A DNA stretch of 64,000 nt from Closterium sp. Naga37s-1. Lineage: Eukaryota > Streptophyta > Zygnematophyceae > Desmidiales > Closteriaceae. The stretch lies in NCBI GenBank assembly GCA_947471745.1, contig CANJKZ010000264.1:1456501-1520500 (forward strand), read 5' to 3'. This document shows positions 9,833 to 21,600 of the stretch, in pieces. A program made the translations under genes and the position numbers. Numbering within the stretch: position 1 is the stretch's first letter; the number at the start of each line of letters is the position of its first letter. The notes under the pieces are model-generated. The model saw nothing but the letters and a program-made list of their open reading frames with translations. It was not told the DNA's origin and did not search any database.

Positions 9833-12800
9833 CTCCAAGCGCCTTGTGATGCCACGCTGCACCACGCGGTTGCCACACGTGCGGCCGCATCTGCATTTGA
9901 CAAAGCACTCCTTGATGAACGTGCGCACGGGATGCCCGGGGCACGCCACACACGCCTCAAGGGCCCTCGCACGACAGTCACCCAGCCTCACTGGCGCCAT
10001 CGCATCCCCGGGCAAGTGGTGTTGGGCCATCGCATCCATGGCCTGCTTCAGCTGCGCTGCATTCACGGGGCACCACAGCAAGCGCTCAGGACGGCAGAAC
10101 TGCCTGTTGCCCCTCCGCTCCGCCTCGTCGCCCTGCTCCACCTCCATCTCCACCGTCCTCAAGAAGGCGTCCGTGAGAGTGCCATCCCTCGTGTACGCCC
10201 AGTTGCCCCGCAGCGGCGCCGTGCATTGGCAGTGGATGTGGCCCATGCAGTCCTCTGGGCAGCCCTCACAGAACGTGTCGATGCGATCCAACGCGCTGCA
10301 TGGCAGCCACACGTGCACTCTACATGTTAACTTCTCACTCCACCAATCACGATCGAACATATTCACGATGGCTCGTAACCTTACCCATATTTCACGGTAG
10401 GATTTTGCTTCCATGGAAATGGGAAGCAGATGAGAGCTCACATGACGTATTTGACTTTGTGGCTGGCAGGCACGCTCCTCTCCATGTACATCCACGTGGC
10501 GGGCGGCTGCTCGTGGCTGTGCTCGTTCACCCACAGGATGGGCACGGCCTCCTTGCCCAGCGAGATGTCCTCTCGCGGGGGAACCAGCCTGCGCGCCCCC
10601 CTCGCCCTGCCCCTCGCCCTGCCCCTCGCCCTGCCTCCAACCCCCCATCCCCTTGTGCCCCCTAAGTCGCCTCTTCCTCTTCCGCCGCACCCCTCGCTTG
10701 CTCCCCCAAGCAAGCTTGCTGGTGCAGCCGGTGCGGCACTGCCATCCGCAGCGCGGTCAGCGGCGGGGGAATGAGCGTCGTCGCGCACGCAGGGGGGAGT
10801 GCCAGCAGTGCCAGTGTGTGTAGCATCCGCCTCCCTCGCACTGCCCTCCGCTACTTCCCCCACCCCCGCACTGGCCCCCACACTACACGCACCCACACCT
10901 CCCTGCCCTCTTATCAGCTGCTCCTCACTGCAATCCCCCTTTTCGGGCTCCTTCCTGTTTTGCACGCTCCCACGCCCTCGCCCATGCACATGCCCCTCCG
11001 CTCCCCCCTGCCCCCTGCCGCTCCCCTCGCTCGCGCGCAGCAGCAGTCCACTCGCCAGCCCTTTCTGCCCAATCACAGTGCTTCCCGCCCTTCCCACCGG
11101 CTCTGCCAAATCCGGTGCTGCCTCCCCCTCCCCCAACCACCTCCTGCCCCTTACCTCTCCCCGTGCCCCTCGTCCTATGCCCCTCGCGGCACCCCATCCG
11201 CCCATGTCTCGCCAAGCCCCCGTACTTGCAGCCGCGCGCATCGCGCTGGGGGCGGCAGGGCGGTCTCTGGCTTGCGGGGGCCGTGGCAGCGGCTCACCAG
11301 CGTGGGGAGGCTCACTGCACGCCCCTCGCCAGCGGCCCTCATCACCCCCTGCCCTCCCTTCCCACCCCTCACCCCCTGCCCTCCCTTCCCACCCCTCCCC
11401 CTCTCCTCCTCCTCTACTCCGCCCCTCCCCATGCCCCCTGCCCCTCTGCCCCACATCACTCCCTGCCACACCCCTCCCTACCCCACCGCAGCTGCTCAGC
11501 CGCCCCATCTCCCTTTCTCTCACCCTCCGCTCCACCTCCCTTCGCCTCTCACTCTCCCTCCAACCTCCCTGCCCCACCCACACATCTGCAAACAATCCCC
11601 CTCTTCCTTCACCTCCTCCTCCTCCTCCTCCCCATCCCTCTCCCCCTCCCTCCTCTCCCTCTCGGGTGGGCGGAAGGGGGTCGCTCGTGGGTGCTTGGCA
11701 GAGGCGCTGAGAGGCTGGAGCGAGGGGCTTAGGGCAGGTGAAGGGCGGCTGAGAAGAGGCGAAGGGGGGCTGAGAGGAGGCGAAGGGGGGCTGAGAAGAG
11801 GCGAAGGGGGGCTGAGAGGAGGCTAGGGGCGGCTGAGAGGAGGAGGGAGGAGGCGGGGGGAAGGTGAGGGGACGGTGAGAGGAGTCTACGGGATGCTGGC
11901 AAGGGGGATGGGGAGCGTCGGTGGTGGCGTGGGTGATGTGAGCAGTAGGGGGTTGGGCACCAGCCAGGGGATCGGCAGCAGTGGGGGGGTCGGCAGCAGG
12001 TGTGGGGGGTTGGGCAACAGCGGGGGGAAGGGCATCAGTGGAGGGATGAGCAGCAGTGGAGGGAAGGGCATCAGTGGAGGGATGAGCATCAGTGGAGGGA
12101 TGGGCAGCACCTGCAGGGCACGGAAGGGGGATGAGAATGGAAGGAGGTGAACAAGAGTGGGCGGCACTGTAAGAAAGTACCGAACCGCTTCGAGTCCAAG
12201 TTTGGTGCGGGTTGAATCGTAGCACTAGGTGGGGTGACGTCAAGTTTTGAGCTCAACTTCCGGCGTTGCGTTGTAGTGGTTCCATCCACTGCGCCGGGAC
12301 ACGGTTCGATCCAAACCGGTTGGGAGGGACGGGATAGGGGGAGTTCCAGTGGTTTGGTCATTGCGATGTGGTGATTGCAGGATGTGCTATGAGGAGGATT
12401 TGAAGGCCACTCTGGTAGGTACATATGACCAGAACTTTGAACCCTGTTCGGTTCGACTCCAACACCTGAATGGTCGACTTTCAAACCCCAACATCAAACA
12501 CCTCAACTGCCCAAAAATGTTTGACCACGTTTGGGCATTAACCATGTTCGATTTGAACATGTTAGATTTTGCCCTTTTCTCGTGGCTACTGGTAGGAAAA
12601 TGATGGTGCGAGTGGGACACAGGAGTCCACCGTGGGCCCATTCACTGAATTGGGATTGGCAGTGGCCCCTTGGGTGCACACATGGCAGCAGATTCACGGG
12701 ATAGTCACTCCACACGCCCATCTCCCCCATCCCGTCTCCCACATCACTGTTTCCTTGCTGAGTCTTACCTGTCTGCTCTCCCGCGACTTCTCGCTCCGCA

Positions 12801-14663
12801 TCCCATTCCACTCCTCCCACCCAGCCACCCATTCCTTCACCTTCCCCCATCCGCACCTCCTCCTTCCCCTCCTCATTCCCCCTGCTCATCTTCCTCATCT
12901 CCTCACCCTCCTCCCCTCGATTCTCCCCCTGCCTCCTGTTCCTCCCCTTCCTCTTCTTCTCCCCGCCCTCCCGCGCTGCCCGCCGTGCCTCTTTCTGTCG
13001 GCGGCGCTCAACGCGGCTGACGAGCTGCGCCTGCAGGGCGGGGTCCAGCTCGTCTGCCAGCTCGTCCGCCCCCGCCGCCACTGCTGCCACCTGCCGGGGC
13101 AGGGCGCACACCATGGGGGCAGGGCGCATGAGGGGATAGGAGATGGGCATGGAGAAGAGAAAGAGGGGTAGAGGGAGGGACGTGAGCAAGGAAAGGGACG
13201 ACGAGGCACGCGATGCGGATCAGGAGGGCGCTGGACTGAACAGCGTTACAGCATGAATAGCGTTACAGCATGAACAGCGTTACAGCATGAACAGCAGGAT
13301 GAGCTTTGGCTCCTCTGGTTCAAATTGGATAGATTCTGCAGCAAGCCGCCTCACCCCGTTGCCGCCTCACCCCGTTGCCGCCTCACCCCGTTGCCGCCTC
13401 ACCCCGTTGCCGCCTCACCCCGTTGCCGCCTCACCCCGTTGCTGTCTCACCCCGTTGTCGCCTCACCCTGTTGCCGCCTCACCCCGTTGCCGTCTCACCC
13501 CGTTGTCGCCTCACCCCGTTGCCGCCTCACCCCGTTGCCGTCTCACCCCGTTGCCGCCTCACCCCGTTGCCGCTTCACCCCGTTGCCGCCTCACCCTGTT
13601 GCCGCCTCACCCCGTTGCCGTCTCAACCCGTTGTCGCCTCACCCCGTTGTCGCCTCACCCCGTTGTCGCCTCACCCCGTTGTCGCCTCACCCCGTTGTCG
13701 CCTCACCCCGTTGTCGCCTCACCCCGTTGTCGCCTCACCCCGTTGTCGCCTCACCCCGTTGTCGCCTCACCCCGTTGTCCCCTCACCTGCTCGTGCCCCC
13801 CGCTGAGCATCCACTCCACGAATTCCGCCGCCGCTGCCCCACCGGTGCCCTCCACCCCCTTTTTCTGCACCATCTGCTTCATATCGGTCTTGTTCAGCTG
13901 CCATGTGTCATGTGCCATGTGCCATGCGCCATGTGCCATGTGCCATGCGCCATGTGCCATGCGCCATGTGCCATGTGCCATGTGCCATGCACCATGTGCC
14001 ATACGCCATTGCCATACGCCATGTGCCATGTGCCATGTGCCATGCACCATGTGCCATGTGCCATGCACCATGCGCCATGTGCCATGTGTCATGTGCCATG
14101 CGCCATGTGCCATGTGCCATGTGTCATGCATGCGCCATGTGCATGCGCCATGTGCCATGCGCCATGTGCCATGTGCCATGTGCCATGCGCCATGTGCCAT
14201 GTGCCATGTGCCATGTGCCATGCGCCATGTGCCATGTGCCATGCGCCATGTGCCATGTGCCATGTGCCATGCGCCATGTGTCATGTGCCGCACGTAGACG
14301 CCATGCACGTGCACGAGGGGGGAGGAAGGAGAGGTGGTTGGGGGGGTGTGGGAGAATGGCGTGTGGTGGGGACGGGGAAGAGGAAAGTGTGCTTGGCTCA
14401 AATGGGTGCTGCAGATGGGTGCGGATGGGTGCGGATTGGTGCGGATTGGTGCGGATTGGTGCGGATGGGTGCGGATGGGTGCGGATGGGTGCGGATGGGT
14501 GCGGATGGGTGCAACGGAAGCATTTGAGAACCTGCATGAAGAGCGGCAGCTTGTGAAGGGCATCGTCTCGGTTGAAGCCCATGCCACACACCGCAGCCAG
14601 CACCGCCTCCTCCACCTCCGCCCGCCATGCCTCCCCGCCCCTCCCGTCCCGCCCTCCTTGCAT
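9833..14663 (-). CDS. SUVR: SUVR-type histone lysine methyltransferase, 5' half (N-terminus and pre-SET)
   Basis: Exons on the minus strand. Exon 14663-14532 (44 codons) encodes VLAAVCGMGFNRDDALHKL, resembling the WIYLD domain start of plant SUVR proteins. It joins in phase to 13897-13787 (LNKTDMKQMVQKKG...WMLSGGHEQ, cag acceptor and cag|gtgagg donor) and to an exon from 13090 (ADELADELDPALQAQL, then basic KEARRA...KKRKG). A low-complexity Ser/Pro/Gly-rich exon ends ...DISLGKEAVPILWVNE...SHKVKYV at 10442 (donor gtgagc). The pre-SET exon 10319-9833 has FCEGCPEDC, CQCTAPLRGNWAYTRDG and FIKECFVKCRCGRTCGNRVVQRG, the Cys-rich zinc cluster. It ends in phase 0 with ...RRLE. The SET exon that fits is at 48552 (+) and starts VFMTAGKGWG. 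The 5' end and some middle exon borders are uncertain. Likely role: nuclear chromatin methylation. Confidence 0.8.
13340..13785. repeat. 16-bp minisatellite (about 27 copies) in a SUVR intron
   Basis: Units gccgcctcaccccgtt with variants gtcgcc, gctgtc and ccgtctc. Directly follows (minus strand) the donor at 13786-13785 of the LNKTDMK exon, so the array starts almost at the splice site. Long antisense frames here are repeat translations only. Confidence 0.93.
13904..14290. repeat. 7-bp based satellite (gccatgt/gccatgc) in a SUVR intron
   Basis: About 55 near-perfect heptamers alternating gccatgt and gccatgc, with a few gtcatgt or caccatg variants. It ends a few bases before the acceptor cag at 13900-13898 (minus strand). 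Frames such as MAHGTWHMAHG on either strand are products of the repeat. Confidence 0.93.
14405..14512. repeat. 10-bp tandem repeat (about 11 copies)
   Basis: Units gtgcggatgg or gtgcggattg just downstream (minus strand) of the first recognised SUVR exon donor at 14531. Confidence 0.9.
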
Positions 14664-14956
14664 GTCCCCCCCCTCCCCCCCCCCCCTGCGTGTGCGACGT
14701 CATGCACACCCCACCGAAGCCGCGCCTCCACGGCTGCCCGCGCTGCTTGGCGGCGGCGCACCCGCACCGCACCTGCGCCCTCAGCGCCGCTCGTGCTGGC
14801 AGGCGGTTCTGCTGGACAGGCGGATGGCCGCGGCGGAGTGCGAGGGGCGGGAGGGTGCGGGCGCGAAGTGGAGAGTGGGCGCGGTGGGCGCGCACGTGCG
14901 CAGGCAGGCAGCTAGCGAAGACGGGGAGCAGCGAGTGGAGCAGCGCGGTCAGCAGC

Positions 14957-15045
14957 GCAGGCGAGGCGGGTCGCAGGGCAGGCGAGGCGGGTCGCAGGGC
15001 AGGCGAGGCGGGTCGCAGGGCAGGCGAGGCGGGTCGCAGGGCGGC
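14957..15045. repeat. 20-bp tandem repeat (about 4.5 copies)
   Basis: Units caggcgaggcgggtcgcagg in GC-rich sequence upstream of the first recognised SUVR exon; possibly 5' UTR, first intron or promoter. Confidence 0.88.
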
Positions 15046-15286
15046 GGCGAAAGGGAGGGCAGGTAAGACGTGGGAACGTTCGAAACGGGAGAGAGAAGGC
15101 GGAGGGAAAGGGGAGTGGGGAGGCGGAGGGTAGAGAAGCGCCGTCGGAGGGGGGCGGCGTCGGGGCGAGGGCTGGCCGTGTGGCGGATGGCGAGCCTCGC
15201 CTGCCTCGCTTGCCTCGGCCGAAGCCCAACTTCTCACCTGGCCCCTCAACCTGACTCCATGTCGCTCTCGAGGCGCGAAACAGCAC

Positions 15287-15749
15287 GCGGCCCAGACAAG
15301 CAGTTTGATAATATTTACTATTTATTCACATAAACTTTGACGGATTAATTAAAAAGGCCTGGATTTCCAACCAATCACTAGGTTGCCATAGTAGTAATTC
15401 AATCTAAATCCAAAACCAAATGTAAATCCATGTCTGCCTTAGGGCGTATCTCTGGTTCGGGTCATGAGCACTGTTCCGGGCATGCGCGATTTGCGGATGA
15501 CCCAAACAACATAAAACGCCACTTTGGGTCCTCGGAACTTATGCGACCCCCAAATTGCCGCGAGGGTTTTCGCGACAAAATCACGCTCCCCACAACAGTC
15601 GCATCCAATAGAGGGTTGACATTCATCTTTCTAAAGATTATTCGCGACACCCACGCAAAATCACGCGACACCCTCCGAAAAAGCACAATCGTCAAAATTC
15701 CCGGCGTGAATCCCCAAATGTTGGGAGCGCGACGCGGGAAATGTGAGTC
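15287..15749. other. Gene-free spacer left of Copia C3
   Basis: AT-richer than its surroundings, with an A/T-rich start (15300-15420) and then sequence with no domain on either strand. It abuts the acatc target duplication of C3 (15750-15754). The other side of that insertion (23222 onward) leads into a gypsy integrase, so this may be the remainder of a gypsy element, but nothing recognisable supports that. Confidence 0.5.
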
Positions 15750-15754
15750 ACATC

Positions 15755-16194
15755 TGTTGGAAACAAGTGATTTATAACGCTTCTGTCATATCGAAGCTTC
15801 GACACAAAACGGAACTGACTACAGCGAAGAAGCACTCGAGTCAACCAAGGCAACCGTCAGAGGTTGCGCGAAGGTCAAAGGTCTCCGACCTTTGACCTGA
15901 CGAAACGTACAGTGCGACAGCAAGGACACATAACTGACTCGTTACAGAGCAGTTACCCGAGTCGGCACTGTATCGAACCGCAACAGCAAAAACAGTTAAA
16001 ATAGAACTTTCAATATTCCTTGTAATCATATAAAAGCCTTGTACTTCTCTGCTATTATCAACTTATCTTGTTCTCACACACTAGTACAAGGTGGTTCACG
16101 ACAATTCTTTGTTAAAACGCTTCCGCTGTTACAACTCGACGTCAACACCCGATCTTAGTTCTGAAAGTTCCTAAGGGCTTCTCTCATCCCAACA
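15755..16194 (+). repeat. 5' LTR of C3 (440 bp)
   Basis: Starts TGTTGGAAACAAG and ends CCCAACA. A likely TATA box is in tataaaagcc (about 16029), with a CT-rich segment after it. Followed immediately by the primer-binding site. Confidence 0.92.
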
Positions 16195-16337
16195 TGGTAT
16201 GAGAGCAAGGCAGGACAAGATCACTTTCTATTTTTTTACAATACAAGTCATGGCTACACAAAAGGAGAGGAGCTCCTCCAACGGATCTCTCGGCACCACC
16301 CCTACTCCACCTCCAGTCTCCGGCCTACAGACAGAAG

Positions 16338-16488
16338 TGTTGGAAACAGCAGTAGAAAGTTAGAAATGAGAAAGAGAGAAAGAGGGGTTGCACTAGCAGG
16401 CAGTTGAGTACATATAGGAAACCCTAGATTGGGTTGTACTCACTATTGAGTACCCCACTGCAGGCTAGACAAATATAACATTCTGACA
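16338..16488 (-). repeat. 3' LTR of NA2 (151 bp)
   Basis: Reverse complement begins TGTCAGAATG and ends TTTCCAACA; the purine tract (ctatgggggtg) lies next to it at 16489-16500 on the minus strand. Confidence 0.87.
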
Positions 16489-17554
16489 CACCCCCATAGC
16501 CAAAGTGGGGTGTAATCAGCACAGCAAGCAAAGCAAAACAAGCTCAGGGTGGATCACAAAGTCACCACACATTCTGAGCACAAGTACAAGAAGTAGCAGT
16601 TTATAGGTCACAAATATAAGCAAAGCTAGAGGTAGTCACAAACGGTAAGTGAGGAGGAGGAGGGACTGTGAGAGGAGAGGAGATAGGAGACAACAGGTGA
16701 AGCTGCAGAAACACGGGCAACAGGAGCGGCGCGCACTGTGGCTACCGGAGATTGTAGCCTCCAGACTACTGGAGTAACTGGCTCCGCGGCTAACTCTGAG
16801 CGGCAGGAGCAACGGACCCACGGGCGACTGGCGCAGCAGGCTCGCTGGGCTACCGGAGATTGTAGCCTTCGGACTACTGGCTCTGCTGGCGACACGACGG
16901 CTACCTCCACCCAACCTCCCTCTACTGCCACACCCCCCCTTCACACACCCCCTGCTGCACCCCTAGGTTCACTCACACTCCACCCCCTAGCACCACTCCG
17001 TCGACTCCCACACACCCACCCCCCTCAGCGGCAGCTGCAGCAGTGGGAGACGGAGTAGGAGGAGGAGCAGGGGATGCCACACACCCGCCACCCCCCAGTC
17101 GCCACCCCCAAACCCTAACACAGGGTAGGGCCGCAGCAGGGGCGGCAGCTGGGCAGGGCCGTGACGAAGACAGGGGCAGGGACGGGCAGGGCAGGGCCGG
17201 GCAGGGCCAGGGCAGGACGGCAGGGCCAGGCAGGGCCGCAACGAAGACGAGAGGGGCCGACGCGCGGCCCCCCCAGGGCGCCGCGACGGGCGACGGGAAT
17301 GGGGGCCGCGCGGGCCCCCCGGGCGACGAAACCGCCGTGCGCCCCGGGGCGCGCGACGGGCAGGGCACCGCCGCGCGTCACGGGGCGCACGACGGGCAGA
17401 GTAGGGCGTCGCGCGGCCCCCAGGGCGGCGCGACGGTCAGAAAACCGCCGCGCGCCTCGAGCGCGCGGCGGGAAGAAAAAAGGCCGCGCGCCCAGCAGGC
17501 AGCGTGCGCCCGAGGCGCGCGATAGACCGAGTAGCAGCAGCGAAAGTATTGGGT

Positions 17555-17603
17555 GGGCCCATCCACAGGATCGACCCGTGAGGGTCGACCTGCTCTGATT
17601 CCA
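17555..17603 (-). promoter_or_regulatory. NA2 primer-binding site and leader hairpin
   Basis: On the minus strand: tggaatcagagcagg, then stem ggtcgaccc / gggtcgatc with loop tcac, then gggccc (17555-17560). Confidence 0.7.
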
Positions 17604-17754
17604 TGTTGGAAACAGCAGTAGAAAGTTAGAAATGAGAAAGAGAGAAAGAGGGGTTGCATTAGCAGGCAGTTGAGTACATATAGGAAACCCTAGATTGGGC
17701 TGTACTCACTATTGAGTACCCCACTACAGGCTAGACAAATATAACATTCTGACA
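17604..17754 (-). repeat. 5' LTR of NA2 (151 bp)
   Basis: Nearly identical to 16338-16488; flanked outside by agaag and inside by the primer-binding site. Confidence 0.87.
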
Positions 17755-17827
17755 AGAAGAAGGCACAAGACCAGCTGCAGAGTCAACGGAAATCCCCGGA
17801 AATCAAGCGGCAGGCTTCGACTCAAAC

Positions 17828-18655
17828 ATGATGGAGAAAATTTTCTCCTTCATGTCCTTCTACGAGCAACACCAGCAAGCAGCTCCTGCGCAATCAAACA
17901 ATAGCAACAACAACAGAGCAACACCAGTGAGTCTTGATGGTTCATCATACGCGCGCGGAAATCAACAACAACCTACCTTTGCTCCGTACGAGCCTCAACG
18001 CGGCTCTGTCAGTTTCGCGCCACAACCGCAGTCTTCACCTGGACAAGAGAAGACACTGGACGCGCTTCAGGTGCAATCGCAATTCGCACACGTTCTCAAA
18101 TTACAAACATCAACGCTTTTCGACGGGAAGGATTTTTATACCTGGTCCTTCGAGTTTGAACTGATGATGGAGGGCGCGCAAATCCTCGGATTCTTCGACG
18201 GGTCCCTGCCATATCCAGTACACGGGACACAGTACGACAAGCAGCAATACACGTATCAGTCGCGGATGGCGTATACGATACTTCTTTGAAACTTAACGCC
18301 AAACGAGCAACAGAACATTCGTTCTTATCGAGGATACGGCAACTCCGCCGAGCTGGCATACGACCACCTGAAGAGCTTGTATCAAGCAACAGACAGCGTT
18401 AACCAGAGTCGTCTCATGGCACAGTTAACAACAGTGGAAATGAAACCCGGAGAAAAGGGAATGGCTTATATTAGCCGTTGTCGCGGACTGCGCGACAGAC
18501 TCCTTCGATGCGGAGGGTCAATTTCGGAAGAAGCATTTGTAACAGTCATCATCGCCGGCCTTGGTCCTCATTGGCGCTCCACTCGAGCACTTCTTCGAGC
18601 TCACGGGAAAATCTCCGAAGCAGCACTCTGCGCCGAAATCCACGCTGAACAGTAA
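17828..18655 (+). pseudogene. C3 gag (capsid region) with two stops
   Basis: Starts MMEKIFSFMSFYEQHQQ; Asn/Gln-rich N-terminus, then a Copia gag capsid-like region (LFDGKDFYTWSFEFELMMEGAQ ... LKSLYQATDSVNQSRLMAQLTTVEMKPGE). In-frame TGA at 18287-18289 and TAA at 18653-18655; both can be explained by C-to-T change (CGA, CAA). The frame is otherwise continuous into pol. Confidence 0.85.
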
Positions 18656-18658
18656 GAT

Positions 18659-21600
18659 ATGGACCTGCACGAAGAACGACACAAGAAGAAAGTATTAGCA
18701 CCAGAGTTCGCCTTCGACACTCAACGACGCTACAACAACAACAACAACCAACACAATAACCGACAAGTACAACAGTACGTCCCACCGTTTTGTCACCTTT
18801 GCAAGACGTCCGGTCATCCGCGCACACATTGCCCGAATCAGCAGCAGTCGACAACACCGCAATGTCAACTTCGGCCTTCAAGCAGCCAAGTAACTTCCAC
18901 GGAGACACATCCCGCCAGTCAAGTGCAAACTTCAACATCTTCAACATCGCAATCTGCACAAGGAACAAGAAATATCGTTAGCTGCACGACAAGAACGACG
19001 GACTCCTGCATCACCGGATCACCACCCTACTACTCACCAGAAGACCAACTTGATGAAAGGACTCCCCGCCGCGAATCACTGGAGCCCAATCCAACATATG
19101 CAGCTATCGCCCAGAGCGAGCCGTCTGGGCAAGACACCTGGTTCTTGGACAGTTGCTGCGGACAACATATGTGTTCCTCAAGCCGTTTCGTCCAACAAGA
19201 GCATCAACTTCAGCGCGAAGTCGTCATCACTGTGGCCAACAACCAGAACCTGCACACACGACGACAAGGCGTAGTACAACTTCAATCTCGAGAGACTAAC
19301 GTCATCTTGCAAATGTCTAAAGTGTTGATTGCAGAAGGACTTGGCTACAACTTACTGAGCGTCAGCCAACTGATGGCGAAGTGGATCCATCTTGAAGCAG
19401 ATAGTACCACACAGGAGTTCAAGCTTTTCCACGGTCGAGGAGGGCTCTACATCGGCAAAGCAGTCTTGAAAAATAACGTCTTCGTCCTTGACTTTGTACC
19501 AGATCAAGGAACGGCCGATAGCGACGGCATCGTCAACTTCGCCTCCTGGACGCACCCACCGGACCTCGATCCTGACTTCAGCCCCGGAGGGTTCTGGTAT
19601 TCACATACCATACCTGAAGCAGAAAGAACACGTGCATTAGCAACAATCCGACAAGAAGCAACTACATCGACAGCAGCAGAGACAACATCGGCAACACCAA
19701 CAACACTTACAACACCAATCGCGAGCTCTTCGACGGCATCACCACCCATCGACGACACTCCACCGACTCCCGCGCAGCAGCTAGCTCCCACTCCACGAGA
19801 AGTTCACAGAAGCGCCAACCTCACCGCCGCCTTTTACTCCAACTCCAACCTGTATAGGCGCTCACCCAGACATCGTGCAAGTGAGTCCCTGTGGCACGAA
19901 CGACTAGGACATCCAAGCAACACCACGTTAAACAACACAATCAAGGCAGCAGTGCTCGACAAGGACTCACTCCTTCTACCCGACGGCAGAGAACTCCAAC
20001 GAGTCCGCGGAACATGCTTTACTTGTCCCGAAGCCGACTTACCGCATCAACCGTTCTCCTCTCACCACATTCCAAGTGCGCCAGCTTATGCACCACTCGA
20101 GAAAGTATACAGCGACATTCTGTATACTCGCGAACAAGGACAAGGTGCATATAATTACGTAATCAATTTCATCGACGCCGCCACCCGTTACGTCTGGCCC
20201 CTTAATCTTCCAAGTCGCGACATTGCTTTCGAAGCCTTCGTCGCCTGGCTACCTGTGGCAGAACGAGAATCGGGCGCAAAGCTGAAAAGCTTCCAGTCTG
20301 ACGGAGGAGGGGAATATCAGTCCCAGAGGTTCAGGCAGTACCTCGCAACACGAGGCATCAAGCGACTCATTTCGCTTCCCTACGCCCATCAACAGCAAGG
20401 CGTGGCAGAACGGATGAACAAAACTCTCCAGAACACCATGCGCAAATTGCTGCGTGGCATGCGACTGCCCAATCACCAATGGCCTGAGGCGATGGACCAC
20501 GCTGTCATGCTGCACAACTTGCTTTCGTCATCGTCACTTCCGAACAATGCATCACCGCACCTGCTGTGGACAGGAAAGTTGGGCAACACAAAAATGTTAC
20601 GAGTCTTCGGTTGCATGGTACAGTATCGTCCGCACACTGCAAAAGCCGGAAGATTTTCTCAACGCGCACAATGGGGACTACACCTGGGCATCGAAAATCA
20701 TTACAACGCGTGGAAGATTTTTTACGTCCACTCAAAGGAAACAGTGGCAGCACGTGATGTCATCTTCTACGAACGACTCACACTTCAAACGTACCTGGAA
20801 AACCTGGCAGCAAATCGAGACCTCACGGGCGGCTTCCGTGGCAACCGAGCCTTTGCTTCAGCAGCAGACGAAGCTGACTGGGACGAGCAAAATGTGGACA
20901 ACGCATCTGAAGAAGCAGGACCACTCCCATACTGCTCCGTGCCTATCCCGATGGACGACGAAAATCCTCGCGAAAGTGTCAACACCGAAACTTATTTCGA
21001 CTCCGCCGACACCGATTACGTTACACCTCAACTGGTCGCCACCAACATCTCCGAACGCATAGGACCAAATTTCTTACCAGACCTCAAAGCAGGAGACGAA
21101 GCAGCTTATCCAGAGGACACAAATCTCCCCCGCTACACACAGAGTGGTCTGCAGATACTGGGACTTGTCACCGCCGTCCACGGAGCGGAACCACCTAAGG
21201 AGCCTGCGACAATTCAGCAGGCTCTGGGGGGGGAACACAGGGAAAAATGGCGTGAAGACATGGACAAGGAATTGAAGGCGCTGCAGGAACGCAACACCCG
21301 GAATGTCGTGCCTATCGAATTGGCACGCAACAAAACAATCCTCACGGGAAAATGGGTTTTCCGCGTGAAAACGAAAGCCGACGGAACAATCGACAAGTTC
21401 AAAGCACGCTGGGTCGTGCGGGGCTTCGACCAAGAGCAAGGGCGAGATTTCACGGAAACATTCGCCCCAGTAAGCCGACATACCTCACTGCGGATTCTCC
21501 TCGCAATCGCCGCCATGAACCGAAAGAAGCTTCGACAAATTGATGTCGCCAACGCCTTCCTCTACGCCCCCGTTGACGCTGAGATTTTCGTCGAACTCCC

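Larger units (their letters stand above)
16338..17754 (-). mobile_element. NA2, nonautonomous Copia-type LTR element (1417 bp)
   Basis: Second member of the NA1 family, minus orientation, with 151-bp LTRs at 17604-17754 (5') and 16338-16488 (3') and target duplication agaag (16333-16337 and 17755-17759). The primer site (tggaatcagagc on the minus strand) lies at 17592-17603. No coding domains; the interior is GC-rich. Its hairpin leader (17555-17591) is identical to that of NA1. It sits in the C3 leader between LTR and gag. Confidence 0.88.

Noticed and set aside
10771-11826. Pro/Ser-rich plus-strand frames of 200-350 codons
   Set aside because: Antisense to the GC-rich low-complexity SUVR exon or intron; no domain, composition explains the openness.
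13287-14767. MCHVPCAM and MAHGTWHM repeat proteins and Pro-rich frames
   Set aside because: Translations of the 16-bp and 7-bp satellites in SUVR introns.
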